A stretch of DNA of 64,000 nt from Lachnospira sp900551945 (GCA_048380335.1 DBFCCI010000022.1:33108-97107), one strand, 5' to 3'. Counted from the first letter of the stretch, positions 17,496 through 27,227 are shown. Program-made: numbers and translations. The notes: generated by a model not told the origin, from the letters alone.

Positions 17496-19217
17496 ATGAA
17501 ACTGTATGCAAGACATAGAAAAAAGGCACTGGCACTTATAAGCATTGTGTTTGTTGTATTATTTACTCTTATAATAAAACTTATGCAGGTTATGATATTT
17601 CAGTCTGAGTATTATTTTACTAAGGCACAAGCCTTACATGAGCGTGAAAGAAATATCAAAGCTTCAAGGGGAAATATTCTTGATACTAATGGTGTGGTGT
17701 TAGCTGCTAACAAAACAGTATGTACGATTTCCGTAATTCACAGTCAGATAAAAGATAAAGAAAGTGTTGTTAATATGCTTGTGAATGAACTAGGACTTGA
17801 TAGACAAGAGGTGCTTAAAAAAGTTGAAAAGATTACTTCTATTGAAAGAATAGCTTCTAATGTAGAGAAAGAAGTAGGAGATAAGATAAGAGAGTATAAT
17901 CTTGATGGTGTTAAGGTAGATGAAGATTACAAAAGGTATTATCCATTTTCAAGTTTAGCTTCAAAGGTGTTAGGCTTTACGGGAAGTGATAATCAAGGAA
18001 TAGTTGGTTTAGAAGCAAAATATGACGCATATTTGGCAGGAACTAGCGGACAGATACTTACACTTACAGATGCTTGGGGCGTAGAGATTGATGGTGCAGA
18101 AGAAAATAGAAAAGAACCCGTTGCAGGTAATGACTTGTATATAAGTATAGATTATAATATTCAAAAGTATGCTACACAGTTAGCGGAAAGAACTAAGGAG
18201 GAAAAACAGGCGAAAAGTGTGTCAATTATTGTAATGAACCCACAAAATGGAGAAATTATGGCGATGGTTAATGCGCCAGAGTATGACCTTAACAATCCTT
18301 ATGAGCTGAATTTTGAGAGAAGTGAAGAACAGCTTTCAACACCTAAGATGGATTTGCTTAATAATATGTGGAGAAATTTCTGTATAAATGATACATATGA
18401 GCCGGGTTCAATATTTAAAATGGTAACAGCAACGGCAGTTCTTGAAACTAAGCAGGCAACACTTAGTGATATGTTTACTTGCTCAGGTTATGCAGTAGTA
18501 GGGGATAGAAGAATAAGGTGTCATAAAATAGCAGGTCATGGTACACAAACATTTACACAGACTGTAATGAACTCTTGTAATCCTGCCTTTATTGAGTGGG
18601 GAAGACGTGTTGGAGTAGATAATTTTTATTTGTATATGAGCAAGCTTGGACTGCTTGAAAAAACAGGAATAGATATAGCAGGCGAAGCTTCTACGATAAT
18701 TCATAAAAAAGAAAATGTTGGAGAAGTAGAACTTGCAACAATGTCATTTGGGCAATCTTTTCAGATAACACCAATGCAAATGTTAAGAGCAGCCTGTGCT
18801 ATTGTAAATGGTGGAAAGCTTATAACACCACATTTTGCGGTTAAGACAACAGACTCATCAGGAAATGTGGTGCAAGAATTTGCATATAATACACAAGAAA
18901 ATGCAATAGAAAAAGAAACAAGTGATACAATGCGTGATATATTAAGGCAGGTAGTTGAAGAAGGAGGAGGTAAAAAAGCATATATAGAAGGGTTTTCCAT
19001 TGGTGGAAAGACAGCAACATCGCAAAAGCTTCCTAGAGGTTCTGGTAAATACATAGCCTCATTTATAGGCTTTGCACCAGTTAGTAATCCAAAAGTAATA
19101 GCAATGTGTATAATTGATGAGCCACAGGGAGTATATTATGGTGGAACGATTGCAGCACCAGTAATTAAAGAACTTTATGAAAATATATTACCTTATCTTG
19201 AAATATCTGTAGATTAA
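17496..19217 (+). CDS. Class B penicillin-binding protein (SpoVD/FtsI type)
   Basis: 573 residues from ATG 17496; the ATG at 17484 lies in the hairpin arm. N-terminal membrane anchor near residues 11-34, dimerisation domain with ASRGNILDTNG, and a transpeptidase domain with GSIFKMVT (Ser nucleophile) and SCNPAF. The third motif reads GGKTATSQK, so the usual KTG is KTA. No PASTA domain is present. Two class B PBPs in one division cluster is typical of spore-forming Clostridia, where the second is often SpoVD for cortex synthesis. That role is plausible because spoIIGA and sigE are nearby, but not shown. Confidence 0.88.
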   Translation: MKLYARHRKKALALISIVFVVLFTLIIKLMQVMIFQSEYYFTKAQALHERERNIKASRGNILDTNGVVLAANKTVCTISVIHSQIKDKESVVNMLVNELGLDRQEVLKKVEKITSIERIASNVEKEVGDKIREYNLDGVKVDEDYKRYYPFSSLASKVLGFTGSDNQGIVGLEAKYDAYLAGTSGQILTLTDAWGVEIDGAEENRKEPVAGNDLYISIDYNIQKYATQLAERTKEEKQAKSVSIIVMNPQNGEIMAMVNAPEYDLNNPYELNFERSEEQLSTPKMDLLNNMWRNFCINDTYEPGSIFKMVTATAVLETKQATLSDMFTCSGYAVVGDRRIRCHKIAGHGTQTFTQTVMNSCNPAFIEWGRRVGVDNFYLYMSKLGLLEKTGIDIAGEASTIIHKKENVGEVELATMSFGQSFQITPMQMLRAACAIVNGGKLITPHFAVKTTDSSGNVVQEFAYNTQENAIEKETSDTMRDILRQVVEEGGGKKAYIEGFSIGGKTATSQKLPRGSGKYIASFIGFAPVSNPKVIAMCIIDEPQGVYYGGTIAAPVIKELYENILPYLEISVD

Positions 19218-19280
19218 TAGTAAAATATTATAATATGTCTTATAATGTAACACTAATAATATTTAAGAATGGAGATAAGT

Positions 19281-20633
19281 ATGGATTTAAGTAATAAAAA
19301 AGTAATGGTAGTAGGTACAGGAATAAGTGGAATAGGAGCAGTAAGTCTTCTTAATAAGGCAGGTGCAGATGTAATACTTTATGATGGCAACGCAAAGCTT
19401 GATATTAAAGAAGTTGAAAAAAAGTTAGGGGAAAATAAAGCTCAGATAATAATAGGAAAATTAGACGACAATATAACAGATATTGTAGATTTGCTTGTAA
19501 TAAGTCCGGGAGTTCCTATTGATAGTGATATTGTACTTAAGTTTAAGCATGAAAATGTACCTGTATGGGGAGAGATAGAGCTTGCTTATAGCTTTGATAA
19601 GGGAAAGGTTATTGCTATTACAGGAACAAATGGAAAGACAACAACTACAGCCCTTGTAGGAGAGATAGTAAAAGAATACGAAAATGAAACATTTGTAGTA
19701 GGAAATATTGGCAATCCATATACTAAAGAAGTGTTAAAGACTTCAGAAAAGTCATATACTGTTGCAGAAATTAGTAGTTTTCAGTTAGAAACTGTACATA
19801 AGTTCCACCCAATTGTAAGCGCAATACTTAATATTACACCAGACCATCTTAACAGACATCATACAATGGAATGTTACGCACAGACAAAAGAGATGATAAG
19901 CTATAATCAGAATAGAAAAGATGTGTGTGTACTCAATTATGATGATGAAATTCTTAGAGAATTTGGCAAAAAATGTAGTGCCAATGTCGTATGGTTTGGA
20001 AGAATTAACAGACCAGAAGTCGGTGCATTTTTAGATGGCGATATTATAAAGTATACAGATGGCGAAAATGTAGAAGATATGCTTAATGTAAATGATATGA
20101 ACCTTATAGGTACACATAACTATGAAAATGTTATGGCAGCAATTTGTATTGCAAAGGCAGCCGGCGTTCCAGATGATATCATTATAAGAGTTGTAAAGCA
20201 ATTTAAGGCAGTTGAGCATAGAATAGAATTCGTAGCTTCTAAAAATGACGTACTTTATTATAATGACTCAAAGGGGACTAATCCAGAGGCAGCAGTTAAA
20301 GCAATTGAAGCTATGTCAAGACCTACTATACTTATTGGTGGTGGTTATGATAAAGGCTCTGAATTTGATTTGTATGTTAAGGCATTTAAGGGCAGAGTTA
20401 AAAAGCTTGTACTTATCGGACAGACAAGTGATAAAATTGCACAAACAGCAATTAAATATGGCTTTACTGATATTATTAAAGCTGATTCTTTAAAAGAAGT
20501 AGTTGATATATGCGCAAGAGAAGCTCAACCGGGAGATGCTGTATTGCTTTCACCAGCATGTGCAAGTTGGGGGATGTTTGATAATTATGAACAGAGAGGC
20601 AGAATGTTCAAAGAATATGTAAATGCTCTTTAA
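19281..20633 (+). CDS. murD: UDP-N-acetylmuramoyl-L-alanine--D-glutamate ligase
   Basis: 450 residues from ATG 19281 (GGAG at 19271-19274); an ATG at 19269 overlaps the site. N-terminal Rossmann domain GTGISGIGAVSLL, central ATP site ITGTNGKTTTTALVG near residue 115, and the C-terminal ligase domain with HRIEFV and NDSKGTNPEA. It adds D-Glu to UDP-MurNAc-L-Ala in the cytoplasm. mraY, which normally precedes it, is missing here. ftsW follows 12 bases later. Confidence 0.95.
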   Translation: MDLSNKKVMVVGTGISGIGAVSLLNKAGADVILYDGNAKLDIKEVEKKLGENKAQIIIGKLDDNITDIVDLLVISPGVPIDSDIVLKFKHENVPVWGEIELAYSFDKGKVIAITGTNGKTTTTALVGEIVKEYENETFVVGNIGNPYTKEVLKTSEKSYTVAEISSFQLETVHKFHPIVSAILNITPDHLNRHHTMECYAQTKEMISYNQNRKDVCVLNYDDEILREFGKKCSANVVWFGRINRPEVGAFLDGDIIKYTDGENVEDMLNVNDMNLIGTHNYENVMAAICIAKAAGVPDDIIIRVVKQFKAVEHRIEFVASKNDVLYYNDSKGTNPEAAVKAIEAMSRPTILIGGGYDKGSEFDLYVKAFKGRVKKLVLIGQTSDKIAQTAIKYGFTDIIKADSLKEVVDICAREAQPGDAVLLSPACASWGMFDNYEQRGRMFKEYVNAL

Positions 20634-20645
20634 AGGCGGAGATAT

Positions 20646-21800
20646 ATGGGAAGAAAAGTTAAAAAAGAAGTAAAAAGGCTGTACTTTGATTATAGCCTAT
20701 TGTTTGTTACAATTTTTCTGGCGGCATTTGGTATTGTAATGATTTACAGTACAAGTTCATATACAGCGCAGATGAATTATGGTTCGTCAGAGTATTATTT
20801 TTATAAACAACTTCAATATACATTAATGGGCTTTGTAGTAATGTATATTGCATACAAGATAGATTATCATGTGTGGAAAAAACTGTGGAAGCCAATACTG
20901 GCAATTGGTGTAATACTTATGTTTGCGCTTATTCCTTTTGGAACAACAGTAAATGGTGCTAAAAGATGGATACGATTTTTAGGAATAGGTGTTCAGCCTG
21001 CCGATGTAGTTAAAGTAGTTGTAATTATAGTTACATCTGTTATGATATGTGCCTTAGGTAAAAATATGCGTAAGTTTAAGTATGTTTTATTGGTTATATT
21101 TGCTACAGGTGTTACATTTGCAGGACTTGTATTCGTTATTTCTAATAACTTAAGTAGTGCGATTATTATATTTTTAATACCTTGTGTTATGACTTTCGTG
21201 GCATATCCGGGGTATATGATATATGGAGTACTTGCAGGTGTTAGTGCAGTTGCAGGTGTGTTTGGATATAATATACTCACTCAAATAGCACATACAGCAG
21301 AGTCTACAGGTGATTTCAGATTTAGACGACTTTTAGTGTGGCTTAATCCAGAAAATTATGCAAGTGGAACGGGATATCAGACAGTGCAGGCTTTATATGC
21401 AATAGGTTCTGGTGGGCTTTTTGGTAAAGGCTTAGGCAAAAGTCTTCAAAAGTTAGGATTTATTCCTGAGTCACAAAATGATATGATATTTTCTATTATA
21501 TGTGAAGAATTAGGGCTTTTTGGAGCTATCTGTATAATACTTGTTTTTATGCTTATGTTGTGGAGAATTATACACATATCAAGAAATGCGACAGATTTAT
21601 TTGGCTCAATGATATCTGTTGGAGTATTTGCACATATAGCAATTCAGGTGGTGTTGAACATAGCCGTAGTAACGAATTTTATACCTAATACAGGTGTATC
21701 ACTTCCATTTATAAGTTATGGTGGAACGAGTATGGTAATACTGTTATTTGAAGTTGGAATTGTGTTAAATGTTTCAAGTACAATAAAGCTTGAACGATAA
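20646..21800 (+). CDS. ftsW: SEDS glycosyltransferase FtsW
   Basis: 384 residues with about ten membrane segments. SEDS signatures include IYSTSSYTA near the N-terminus, NGAKRWI, QPADVVK, GGLFGKGLGKS, PESQNDMIFSII and the C-terminal PNTGVSLPFISYGGTS. It polymerises lipid II at the septum together with a class B PBP. The position between murD and murA supports FtsW over RodA. Confidence 0.93.
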   Translation: MGRKVKKEVKRLYFDYSLLFVTIFLAAFGIVMIYSTSSYTAQMNYGSSEYYFYKQLQYTLMGFVVMYIAYKIDYHVWKKLWKPILAIGVILMFALIPFGTTVNGAKRWIRFLGIGVQPADVVKVVVIIVTSVMICALGKNMRKFKYVLLVIFATGVTFAGLVFVISNNLSSAIIIFLIPCVMTFVAYPGYMIYGVLAGVSAVAGVFGYNILTQIAHTAESTGDFRFRRLLVWLNPENYASGTGYQTVQALYAIGSGGLFGKGLGKSLQKLGFIPESQNDMIFSIICEELGLFGAICIILVFMLMLWRIIHISRNATDLFGSMISVGVFAHIAIQVVLNIAVVTNFIPNTGVSLPFISYGGTSMVILLFEVGIVLNVSSTIKLER

Positions 21801-21898
21801 AATACTATACTGTGACAATAGTGAATTATTTATTTTTAATACAACATTTTAAATTTACTGAATATAATAATATATAGTATCGACCGGAGGCTGTTATT

Positions 21899-23152
21899 TT
21901 GAGTAAAATCATTATCCGAGGTGGAAAAAGGCTTCATGGCTGTGTTGATATTGCAGGAGCGAAAAATGCAGTATTGCCAATAATGGCAGCTTCGCTTCTT
22001 AATAGTTCAGTAACAGTAATTAATAACTGCCCTGACATTGAAGATGTAAGGCAGATGGCAGGTATTTTAAAGTACTTAGGTTGTATAGTAAAAAGAAAAG
22101 ACAGTAGTATTATTATTGATACAAAAAATGCTGTGAATGCAACTATACCGGGAAGCATAAGTGGAAAACTTAGAGCTTCCTCTATTCTTATCGGGCCATT
22201 AATGGCGAGATTTTCTAGTGTTAAGCTTGCGCCACCCGGAGGTTGTGACATAGGAGAACGTCCTATGGATATACATCTTAATGCGTTAAAGCGGCTTGGA
22301 GCTTTTTGGAGTCTTGGAAATGGTTATATAGAATTGTCAGGAAGGCTTAAAAGTAATGAAGTTGATTTAAGATTTCCGAGTGTGGGAGCTACTGAAAATG
22401 TTATTATGGCTTCAGTATTTCTTGTAGGAACAACGATAATATACAATGCTGCAAAAGAACCAGATGTTGTACAGCTATGTAGATATCTTAACGAAGCTGG
22501 GGCTTGTATAAAGGGTGCAGGAACAGATACAATTGTAATAAATGGGGTTGATAAACTTCATTTATTACAATACAATATAGATGTAGATAGAATAGTTGCT
22601 GGAACATATATTGGAGCTTTAGCAGTATGTGGCGGTAGTATTAGACTTAACAATTGTCATTTTAAAGATTTAAAAGGCTTTATAGATGTATATTGTGGAA
22701 TTGGGGTAAGATGTGTAGAAAGTGAAGCTGGAATATGTGTTTTTATGAATAAAAGACCTGATAGTATTAATTATATAAAGACACAACCGTATCCTGGTTT
22801 TCCTACAGATATGCAGTCTATTATTATGAGTGTATTAAGCATTGCAGATGGGAAATGTATAATACAAGAAGACATTTATGAGAATAGATACAAGACTGCC
22901 TATGAGCTGATAAAGATGGGTGCAGATATAAGAATTAAAGAAAAATGTGCATATATAAAGGGCGTTAAAGGACTTATTGGCAAAAATGTTATAGCATCAG
23001 ATTTGAGAGGAGGAGCGGCACTTATAATAGCAGGACTTAATGCAATGGGAATTACAGTGATTGAAAAAGCTGAATATATATTACGAGGATATGATGATGT
23101 GTGTGGTAATTTAAGAAAACTTGGAGCAGATATAATATGGCAAGACAACTAA
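21899..23152 (+). CDS. murA: UDP-N-acetylglucosamine 1-carboxyvinyltransferase
   Basis: 417 residues from a TTG start with CGGAGG at 21885-21890. It catalyses the first committed step of peptidoglycan synthesis. The PEP-binding cysteine is in APPGGCDIGERPMD, normally GGCxIGxRP, near residue 117. GAKNAVLPIMAASLL at the N-terminus and LRGGAALIIAGL near the C-terminus are family motifs. The end overlaps the next gene by 16 bases. Confidence 0.94.
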   Translation: MSKIIIRGGKRLHGCVDIAGAKNAVLPIMAASLLNSSVTVINNCPDIEDVRQMAGILKYLGCIVKRKDSSIIIDTKNAVNATIPGSISGKLRASSILIGPLMARFSSVKLAPPGGCDIGERPMDIHLNALKRLGAFWSLGNGYIELSGRLKSNEVDLRFPSVGATENVIMASVFLVGTTIIYNAAKEPDVVQLCRYLNEAGACIKGAGTDTIVINGVDKLHLLQYNIDVDRIVAGTYIGALAVCGGSIRLNNCHFKDLKGFIDVYCGIGVRCVESEAGICVFMNKRPDSINYIKTQPYPGFPTDMQSIIMSVLSIADGKCIIQEDIYENRYKTAYELIKMGADIRIKEKCAYIKGVKGLIGKNVIASDLRGGAALIIAGLNAMGITVIEKAEYILRGYDDVCGNLRKLGADIIWQDN

Positions 23153-23871
23153 GGAATAATAAAAAGAGCAACAGTAATAAAAAAGTTATTGTGCTTATTG
23201 TCGCAATTATTATTGCAGTTATTGGTACTGGTATATACTTTGGGTTTAGAGTTGTGCAGATTAATTATTCAGGCAATAAGCACTATACAAATGAAGAAAT
23301 GAATGATTATATATTTGGAACACCAAATCCTAATGCACTTATATATTATTTGTTTGGAGACAAGAAAAAGACAATACCATTTATACAGAAATACGATATT
23401 GAGATAAAATGGCCTGACAAAATGGACATAATTGTTTATGAAAAGCCAATAGTAGGTTATATAAATTATATGGGCTGTAATATGTATTTTGACAAGGATG
23501 GAATTGTAGTTGAAAGCACATCTAAGACATATTCAGGAGTTCCAGAGATAGCAGGACTTTCTTTTAAGTCTATTGTACTTGACTCAAAACTTGATGTTGG
23601 AAACGATGATGTATTTTCAAGGATACTTGAGATTACGCAAGCCTTTGATAAGTATGAGCTTGATGTTAAAAAGGTTTATTTTGACTCGTCATATAATGTG
23701 ACATTGTATGTTGGTGATGTTAAGGTTGTACTTGGAAGCTGTGAAGAAAGTATGGATAAGCTCTATACTCTAAAGCAAATGTATGACAAGCTTGAAGGAC
23801 TTAAAGGGACATTATATCTTGATAATTACGATGGTAATTCTTCATCAATAATATTTAAAAAAAATAATTAA
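23137..23871 (+). CDS. DivIB/FtsQ-like division protein
   Basis: 244 residues: basic Asn/Lys-rich N-terminus, one membrane segment at about 17-40, then a POTRA-like stretch (VQINYSGNKHYTNEEM) and a beta-rich extracytoplasmic domain. Topology, size and the position between murA and ftsZ match DivIB/FtsQ, which stabilises FtsL and DivIC. It starts inside murA. Confidence 0.85.
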   Translation: MARQLRNNKKSNSNKKVIVLIVAIIIAVIGTGIYFGFRVVQINYSGNKHYTNEEMNDYIFGTPNPNALIYYLFGDKKKTIPFIQKYDIEIKWPDKMDIIVYEKPIVGYINYMGCNMYFDKDGIVVESTSKTYSGVPEIAGLSFKSIVLDSKLDVGNDDVFSRILEITQAFDKYELDVKKVYFDSSYNVTLYVGDVKVVLGSCEESMDKLYTLKQMYDKLEGLKGTLYLDNYDGNSSSIIFKKNN

Positions 23872-23964
23872 TGTTTAAAATGACAAAAAGCTATTGAAAT
23901 TTTGGTATAAAAATTATATTATAATAATTAATGTAAAATGTAAAGTTTGAAGGAGGCAAAACCC

Positions 23965-25182
23965 TTGTTAGAGATTATGACAAACGAATCAGAGTCATCA
24001 GCTAAGATAATTGTTGTTGGTGTTGGTGGAGCTGGTAATAATGCAGTTAATAGAATGATAGATGAAAATATAGGTGGAGTAGAGTTTATCGGAATTAATA
24101 CAGATGGACAGGCTCTTAAGTTTTGTAAAGCACCAACAGCTATTCAGATTGGGGAGAAACTGACAAAAGGTCTTGGTGCAGGAGCGCAGCCAGAAATTGG
24201 TGAAAAGGCAGCAGAGGAGAACGTAGAAGAACTTACACAAGCAATCAAGGGAGCTGATATGGTCTTTGTTACTTGTGGTATGGGTGGTGGAACAGGAACA
24301 GGTGCAGCACCAGTTGTCGCTAAGATATCAAAAGAATTAGGAATATTAACAGTTGGTGTAGTTACTAAGCCTTTTAAGTTTGAAGCTAAGAAGCGTATGA
24401 CTAACGCAATAGCAGGTATTGAAAAGCTTAAAGAAAATGTTGACACTCTTATTGTAATCCCTAATGATAAACTCCTTGAAATCGTTGACAGAAGAACAAC
24501 TATGCCAGATGCTTTAAAGAAGGCTGATGAAGTATTACAGCAGGCTGTACAAGGTATAACAGACCTTATTAATGTACCAGGTCTTATTAACCTTGACTTT
24601 GCTGATGTTAAGACGGTTATGCTTAATAAGGGTGTTGCTCATATTGGTATTGGTAGTGCGTCAGGAGATGACAAGGCAGTTGAAGCTGTTAAGCAAGCTG
24701 TTACAAGTCCACTTCTTGAAACAACTATCGAAGGTGCTTCACACGTTATTATTAATATTTCTGGCGATATCAGTCTTATTGAAGCTAATGAAGCCGCAAG
24801 TTATGTGCAAGAGCTTGCAGGTGATGACGCAAATATTATATTTGGTGCTATGTATGATGAAAATGCAACAGACAGTGCCACAATAACTGTTATTGCTACA
24901 GGTCTTGAAGATGGTAATATTAATAATGCTATGGCTGGTTTTAGTGCTAAGGCACAGACAGCAGCTAATAAGCCTGTAAAGCCTGCTTATTCTTATTCAG
25001 GTATTCCTTTACAGCAGCAGCTTACATCACAAAATGTACCACATGAAACTGAAGCAACATTTAGACCAGAAAGAAGTGAAAGTCAGCAACCACTTTCAGG
25101 ACTTAAAAATCCTGGTCAAGTAACAAGTAATGTTAAGGAAAAAGGAATTACTATTCCTACATTTCTTCAGAGAAACAAATAA
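23965..25182 (+). CDS. ftsZ: Cell division GTPase FtsZ
   Basis: 405 residues from the TTG at 23965, which AGGAGG (23951-23956) precedes by eight bases. GVGGAGNNAVNRM, the tubulin signature GGGTGTGAAPV, the T7 loop region and NLDFADVKTVM are intact. A flexible linker (about 330-395) ends in GITIPTFLQRNK, the conserved C-terminal peptide that binds FtsA, SepF or similar. No ftsA lies upstream. It forms the Z ring. A strong terminator follows. Confidence 0.97.
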   Translation: MLEIMTNESESSAKIIVVGVGGAGNNAVNRMIDENIGGVEFIGINTDGQALKFCKAPTAIQIGEKLTKGLGAGAQPEIGEKAAEENVEELTQAIKGADMVFVTCGMGGGTGTGAAPVVAKISKELGILTVGVVTKPFKFEAKKRMTNAIAGIEKLKENVDTLIVIPNDKLLEIVDRRTTMPDALKKADEVLQQAVQGITDLINVPGLINLDFADVKTVMLNKGVAHIGIGSASGDDKAVEAVKQAVTSPLLETTIEGASHVIINISGDISLIEANEAASYVQELAGDDANIIFGAMYDENATDSATITVIATGLEDGNINNAMAGFSAKAQTAANKPVKPAYSYSGIPLQQQLTSQNVPHETEATFRPERSESQQPLSGLKNPGQVTSNVKEKGITIPTFLQRNK

Positions 25183-25210
25183 TGTGTTAATACATATTTA
25201 GAATATTTAT

Positions 25211-25294
25211 AATTAAGCCTTTGCTTTTATTTTATGCAAACAACGAGTTTTTAATAGTTGAAGTTTAAGATAAAAGCAGGGGCTTAATTTTTTT
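25211..25294 (+). terminator. ftsZ terminator with long loop
   Basis: AATTAAGCC-x2-TGCTTTTAT pairs with ATAAAAGCAGGGGCTTAAT and seven Ts follow. The loop contains TTTATGCAAACAACGAG (25231-25247) and a relative, TTTATACAAACAACAAAG, comes just after (25292-25309); the motif recurs near other terminators. The rest of the 328-bp gap is the spoIIGA control region. Confidence 0.8.
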
Positions 25295-25393
25295 ATACAA
25301 ACAACAAAGTGTGTGGTTGTACAATAATATTTATCTTTGTTAGTATTTTAACTATGCAGGTTTTAAGGGAATTTTACAAATTATAGTAAATAT

Positions 25394-25505
25394 TGTCGAA
25401 ATATTTAGAATTGTGCGCAAGACACAAACAAATGTATAAAATTATTTAAAAATTTAATAAACATTTCTGATTTTGACAAAATTCACCCTCTAAAAGAACT
25501 ATAAT
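25394..25505 (+). promoter_or_regulatory. Probable Spo0A-controlled promoter of spoIIGA
   Basis: TTGACA (25473-25478) and TATAAT (25500-25505) are both consensus but 21 bases apart, too far for ordinary sigma-A use. The Bacillus subtilis spoIIG promoter has the same defect (a long spacer) and is rescued by Spo0A. An exact 0A box, TGTCGAA, is at 25394-25400, and TTTGACA overlapping the -35 is one base off the inverted 0A box. Confidence 0.6.
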
Positions 25506-25510
25506 ACATC

Positions 25511-26365
25511 ATGTCAGGAGGTGATATACTAGTTGAGATTTATTTAGATGTTTTATTTGGTATAAATTTTATAATGGACTTTTTGGTGATATTTATTGTA
25601 AATAAAATCTGTAAGTATGCTGCCACATATTTTAAGATATTTATTTCTGCTGCGTTTGGAGCAATATGGTCTGTTATAGCTGTGATAATGCCGATAAACA
25701 TCAGATGGTTTATTAATATATGTACATACATTTTAGTTAGTTATGTGATGATTAGAATATGTGCAGGGAGATGTGGAATAAAGAGTGTTATAAAAGGTGT
25801 TGGTATACTGTATGCAGTAACATTAACGCTTGGGGGAGCGATACATGTTTTATACTATTATACATATACAGGGTGGTTGATTAAGCATATTGTTGTTCGT
25901 GATAACCGTTTGATTATATTTGTATTAATATCAGTAGTCTTAGTTGTGTTAATATATTTAGAATTGATTAGAGCTAAAACTTACAATTCGTGTAAGTGCC
26001 ACCTTATATGTGTTATAAGCGGTGAAAAAGTGGAAATGATGGGATATATAGATACGGGGAATGTCCTTATAGACCCAATATATAAAAAACCGGTTACAGT
26101 TGTTGAAAAAAGCATGTTTAGTAACATTCTTAGCAAGATAAAAGATTATACTACAGTAAAATATCACTTAATACCATTTAATTCATTGGGGTGTGAACAT
26201 GGTCTAATGGAGGTTATTGCTGTAGATACTATGTACATATATTATGGAAGTAAAAAGGAAACCATTAATGGAGCGTTAGTGGGATTGATAACAGGAAAGC
26301 TGTCTACAGATGGGGAATATACAGCACTGATTAATTCTGCGTATGCTATAAGTGGTAAGGTCTAG
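25511..26365 (+). CDS. spoIIGA: Sporulation sigma-E processing peptidase SpoIIGA
   Basis: Up to 284 residues. The first half has about five membrane segments; the second half is a soluble aspartic-protease-like domain with YIDTGN near residue 180, the family's catalytic motif. It cleaves pro-sigma-E in the mother cell after septation. The start is uncertain: AGGAGGTGAT is at 25516-25525, inside the reading frame, and no ATG, GTG or TTG in frame follows at the right distance before the expected N-terminus VEIYLDVLF. The ATG at 25511 lies about one base before the predicted transcript start. sigE follows after 100 bases. Confidence 0.88.
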   Translation: MSGGDILVEIYLDVLFGINFIMDFLVIFIVNKICKYAATYFKIFISAAFGAIWSVIAVIMPINIRWFINICTYILVSYVMIRICAGRCGIKSVIKGVGILYAVTLTLGGAIHVLYYYTYTGWLIKHIVVRDNRLIIFVLISVVLVVLIYLELIRAKTYNSCKCHLICVISGEKVEMMGYIDTGNVLIDPIYKKPVTVVEKSMFSNILSKIKDYTTVKYHLIPFNSLGCEHGLMEVIAVDTMYIYYGSKKETINGALVGLITGKLSTDGEYTALINSAYAISGKV

Positions 26366-26465
26366 TTTAAAGTTTGGCGGATATTGCAGACTATAATAAG
26401 AAAGTTAATCTATAATGGCAGGTTATAAAATATTTTTAAGGATTAGTATGAATTAAGTAAAAAAA

Positions 26466-27227
26466 GTGTATGATATAGGAGGCATCATGGTTATTAAAGT
26501 ATCGGTTCCAGAAAGATTTCAGTTTAAGGTTATACCAACAATTAAAAATCTAATGGTGTTAAAACAGGGAGATGTACATTATATAGGGGGAACGGACGTA
26601 CTCCCAGTTCCATTAGAAGCAGATGAGGAGGCAGAAGCTATTGCAGGTCTTGGTGGGGAGAAAGACCAGCAGGTGAAAACTTCACTTATAGAACATAATT
26701 TAAGGCTCGTGGTGTACATAGCTAAAAAGTTTGATAATACAGGAGTTGGTGTTGAAGATTTGATTTCAATAGGAACAATAGGTCTTATTAAAGCAATTAA
26801 TTCATACAACCCTGATAAAAATATTAAACTTGCAACATACGCATCAAGGTGTATAGAAAATGAAATACTTATGTATCTTAGAAGAAATAGTAAAACAAAA
26901 GCAGAGGTTTCAATAGATGAACCTTTAAATGTGGATTGGGACGGTAATGAGCTTTTGTTATCTGATATTCTAGGAACAGAAGAAGATATTATATATAAGG
27001 ATTTGGAAAATGAAGTTGAGAGGAAAATGCTTAGTAAAGCAATAGAAAAGCTATCGGAAAGGGAAAGGATAATAGTTGATTTAAGATATGGATTAAGTTC
27101 CATTGATGGAGAAGAAAAAACACAAAAAGAAGTTGCGGATATGTTAGGAATTTCACAATCATATATATCAAGATTGGAAAAAAAGATTATAAAAAGATTA
27201 AAAAAAGAGATGATTAAAAGTATATAA
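26466..27227 (+). CDS. sigE: Sporulation sigma factor SigE (pro-form)
   Basis: Up to 253 residues; an ATG at 26487 after ATAGGAGGCATC is the better start and gives 246. An N-terminal pro-sequence precedes region 2 (EHNLRLVVYIAKKF, EDLISIGTIGLIKAI, KLATYASRCIENEI) and region 4 (SERERIIVDLRYGL, TQKEVADMLGISQSYISRLEK). It directs early mother-cell transcription after cleavage by SpoIIGA. sigG, which often follows, is not here. Confidence 0.93.
   Translation: MYDIGGIMVIKVSVPERFQFKVIPTIKNLMVLKQGDVHYIGGTDVLPVPLEADEEAEAIAGLGGEKDQQVKTSLIEHNLRLVVYIAKKFDNTGVGVEDLISIGTIGLIKAINSYNPDKNIKLATYASRCIENEILMYLRRNSKTKAEVSIDEPLNVDWDGNELLLSDILGTEEDIIYKDLENEVERKMLSKAIEKLSERERIIVDLRYGLSSIDGEEKTQKEVADMLGISQSYISRLEKKIIKRLKKEMIKSI

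Noticed and set aside
21934..22251. Long open frames antisense to real genes (for example inside murA, sigE and the chemoreceptor gene)
   Set aside because: They are shadows of coding sequence on the other strand, without ribosome sites or family resemblance.
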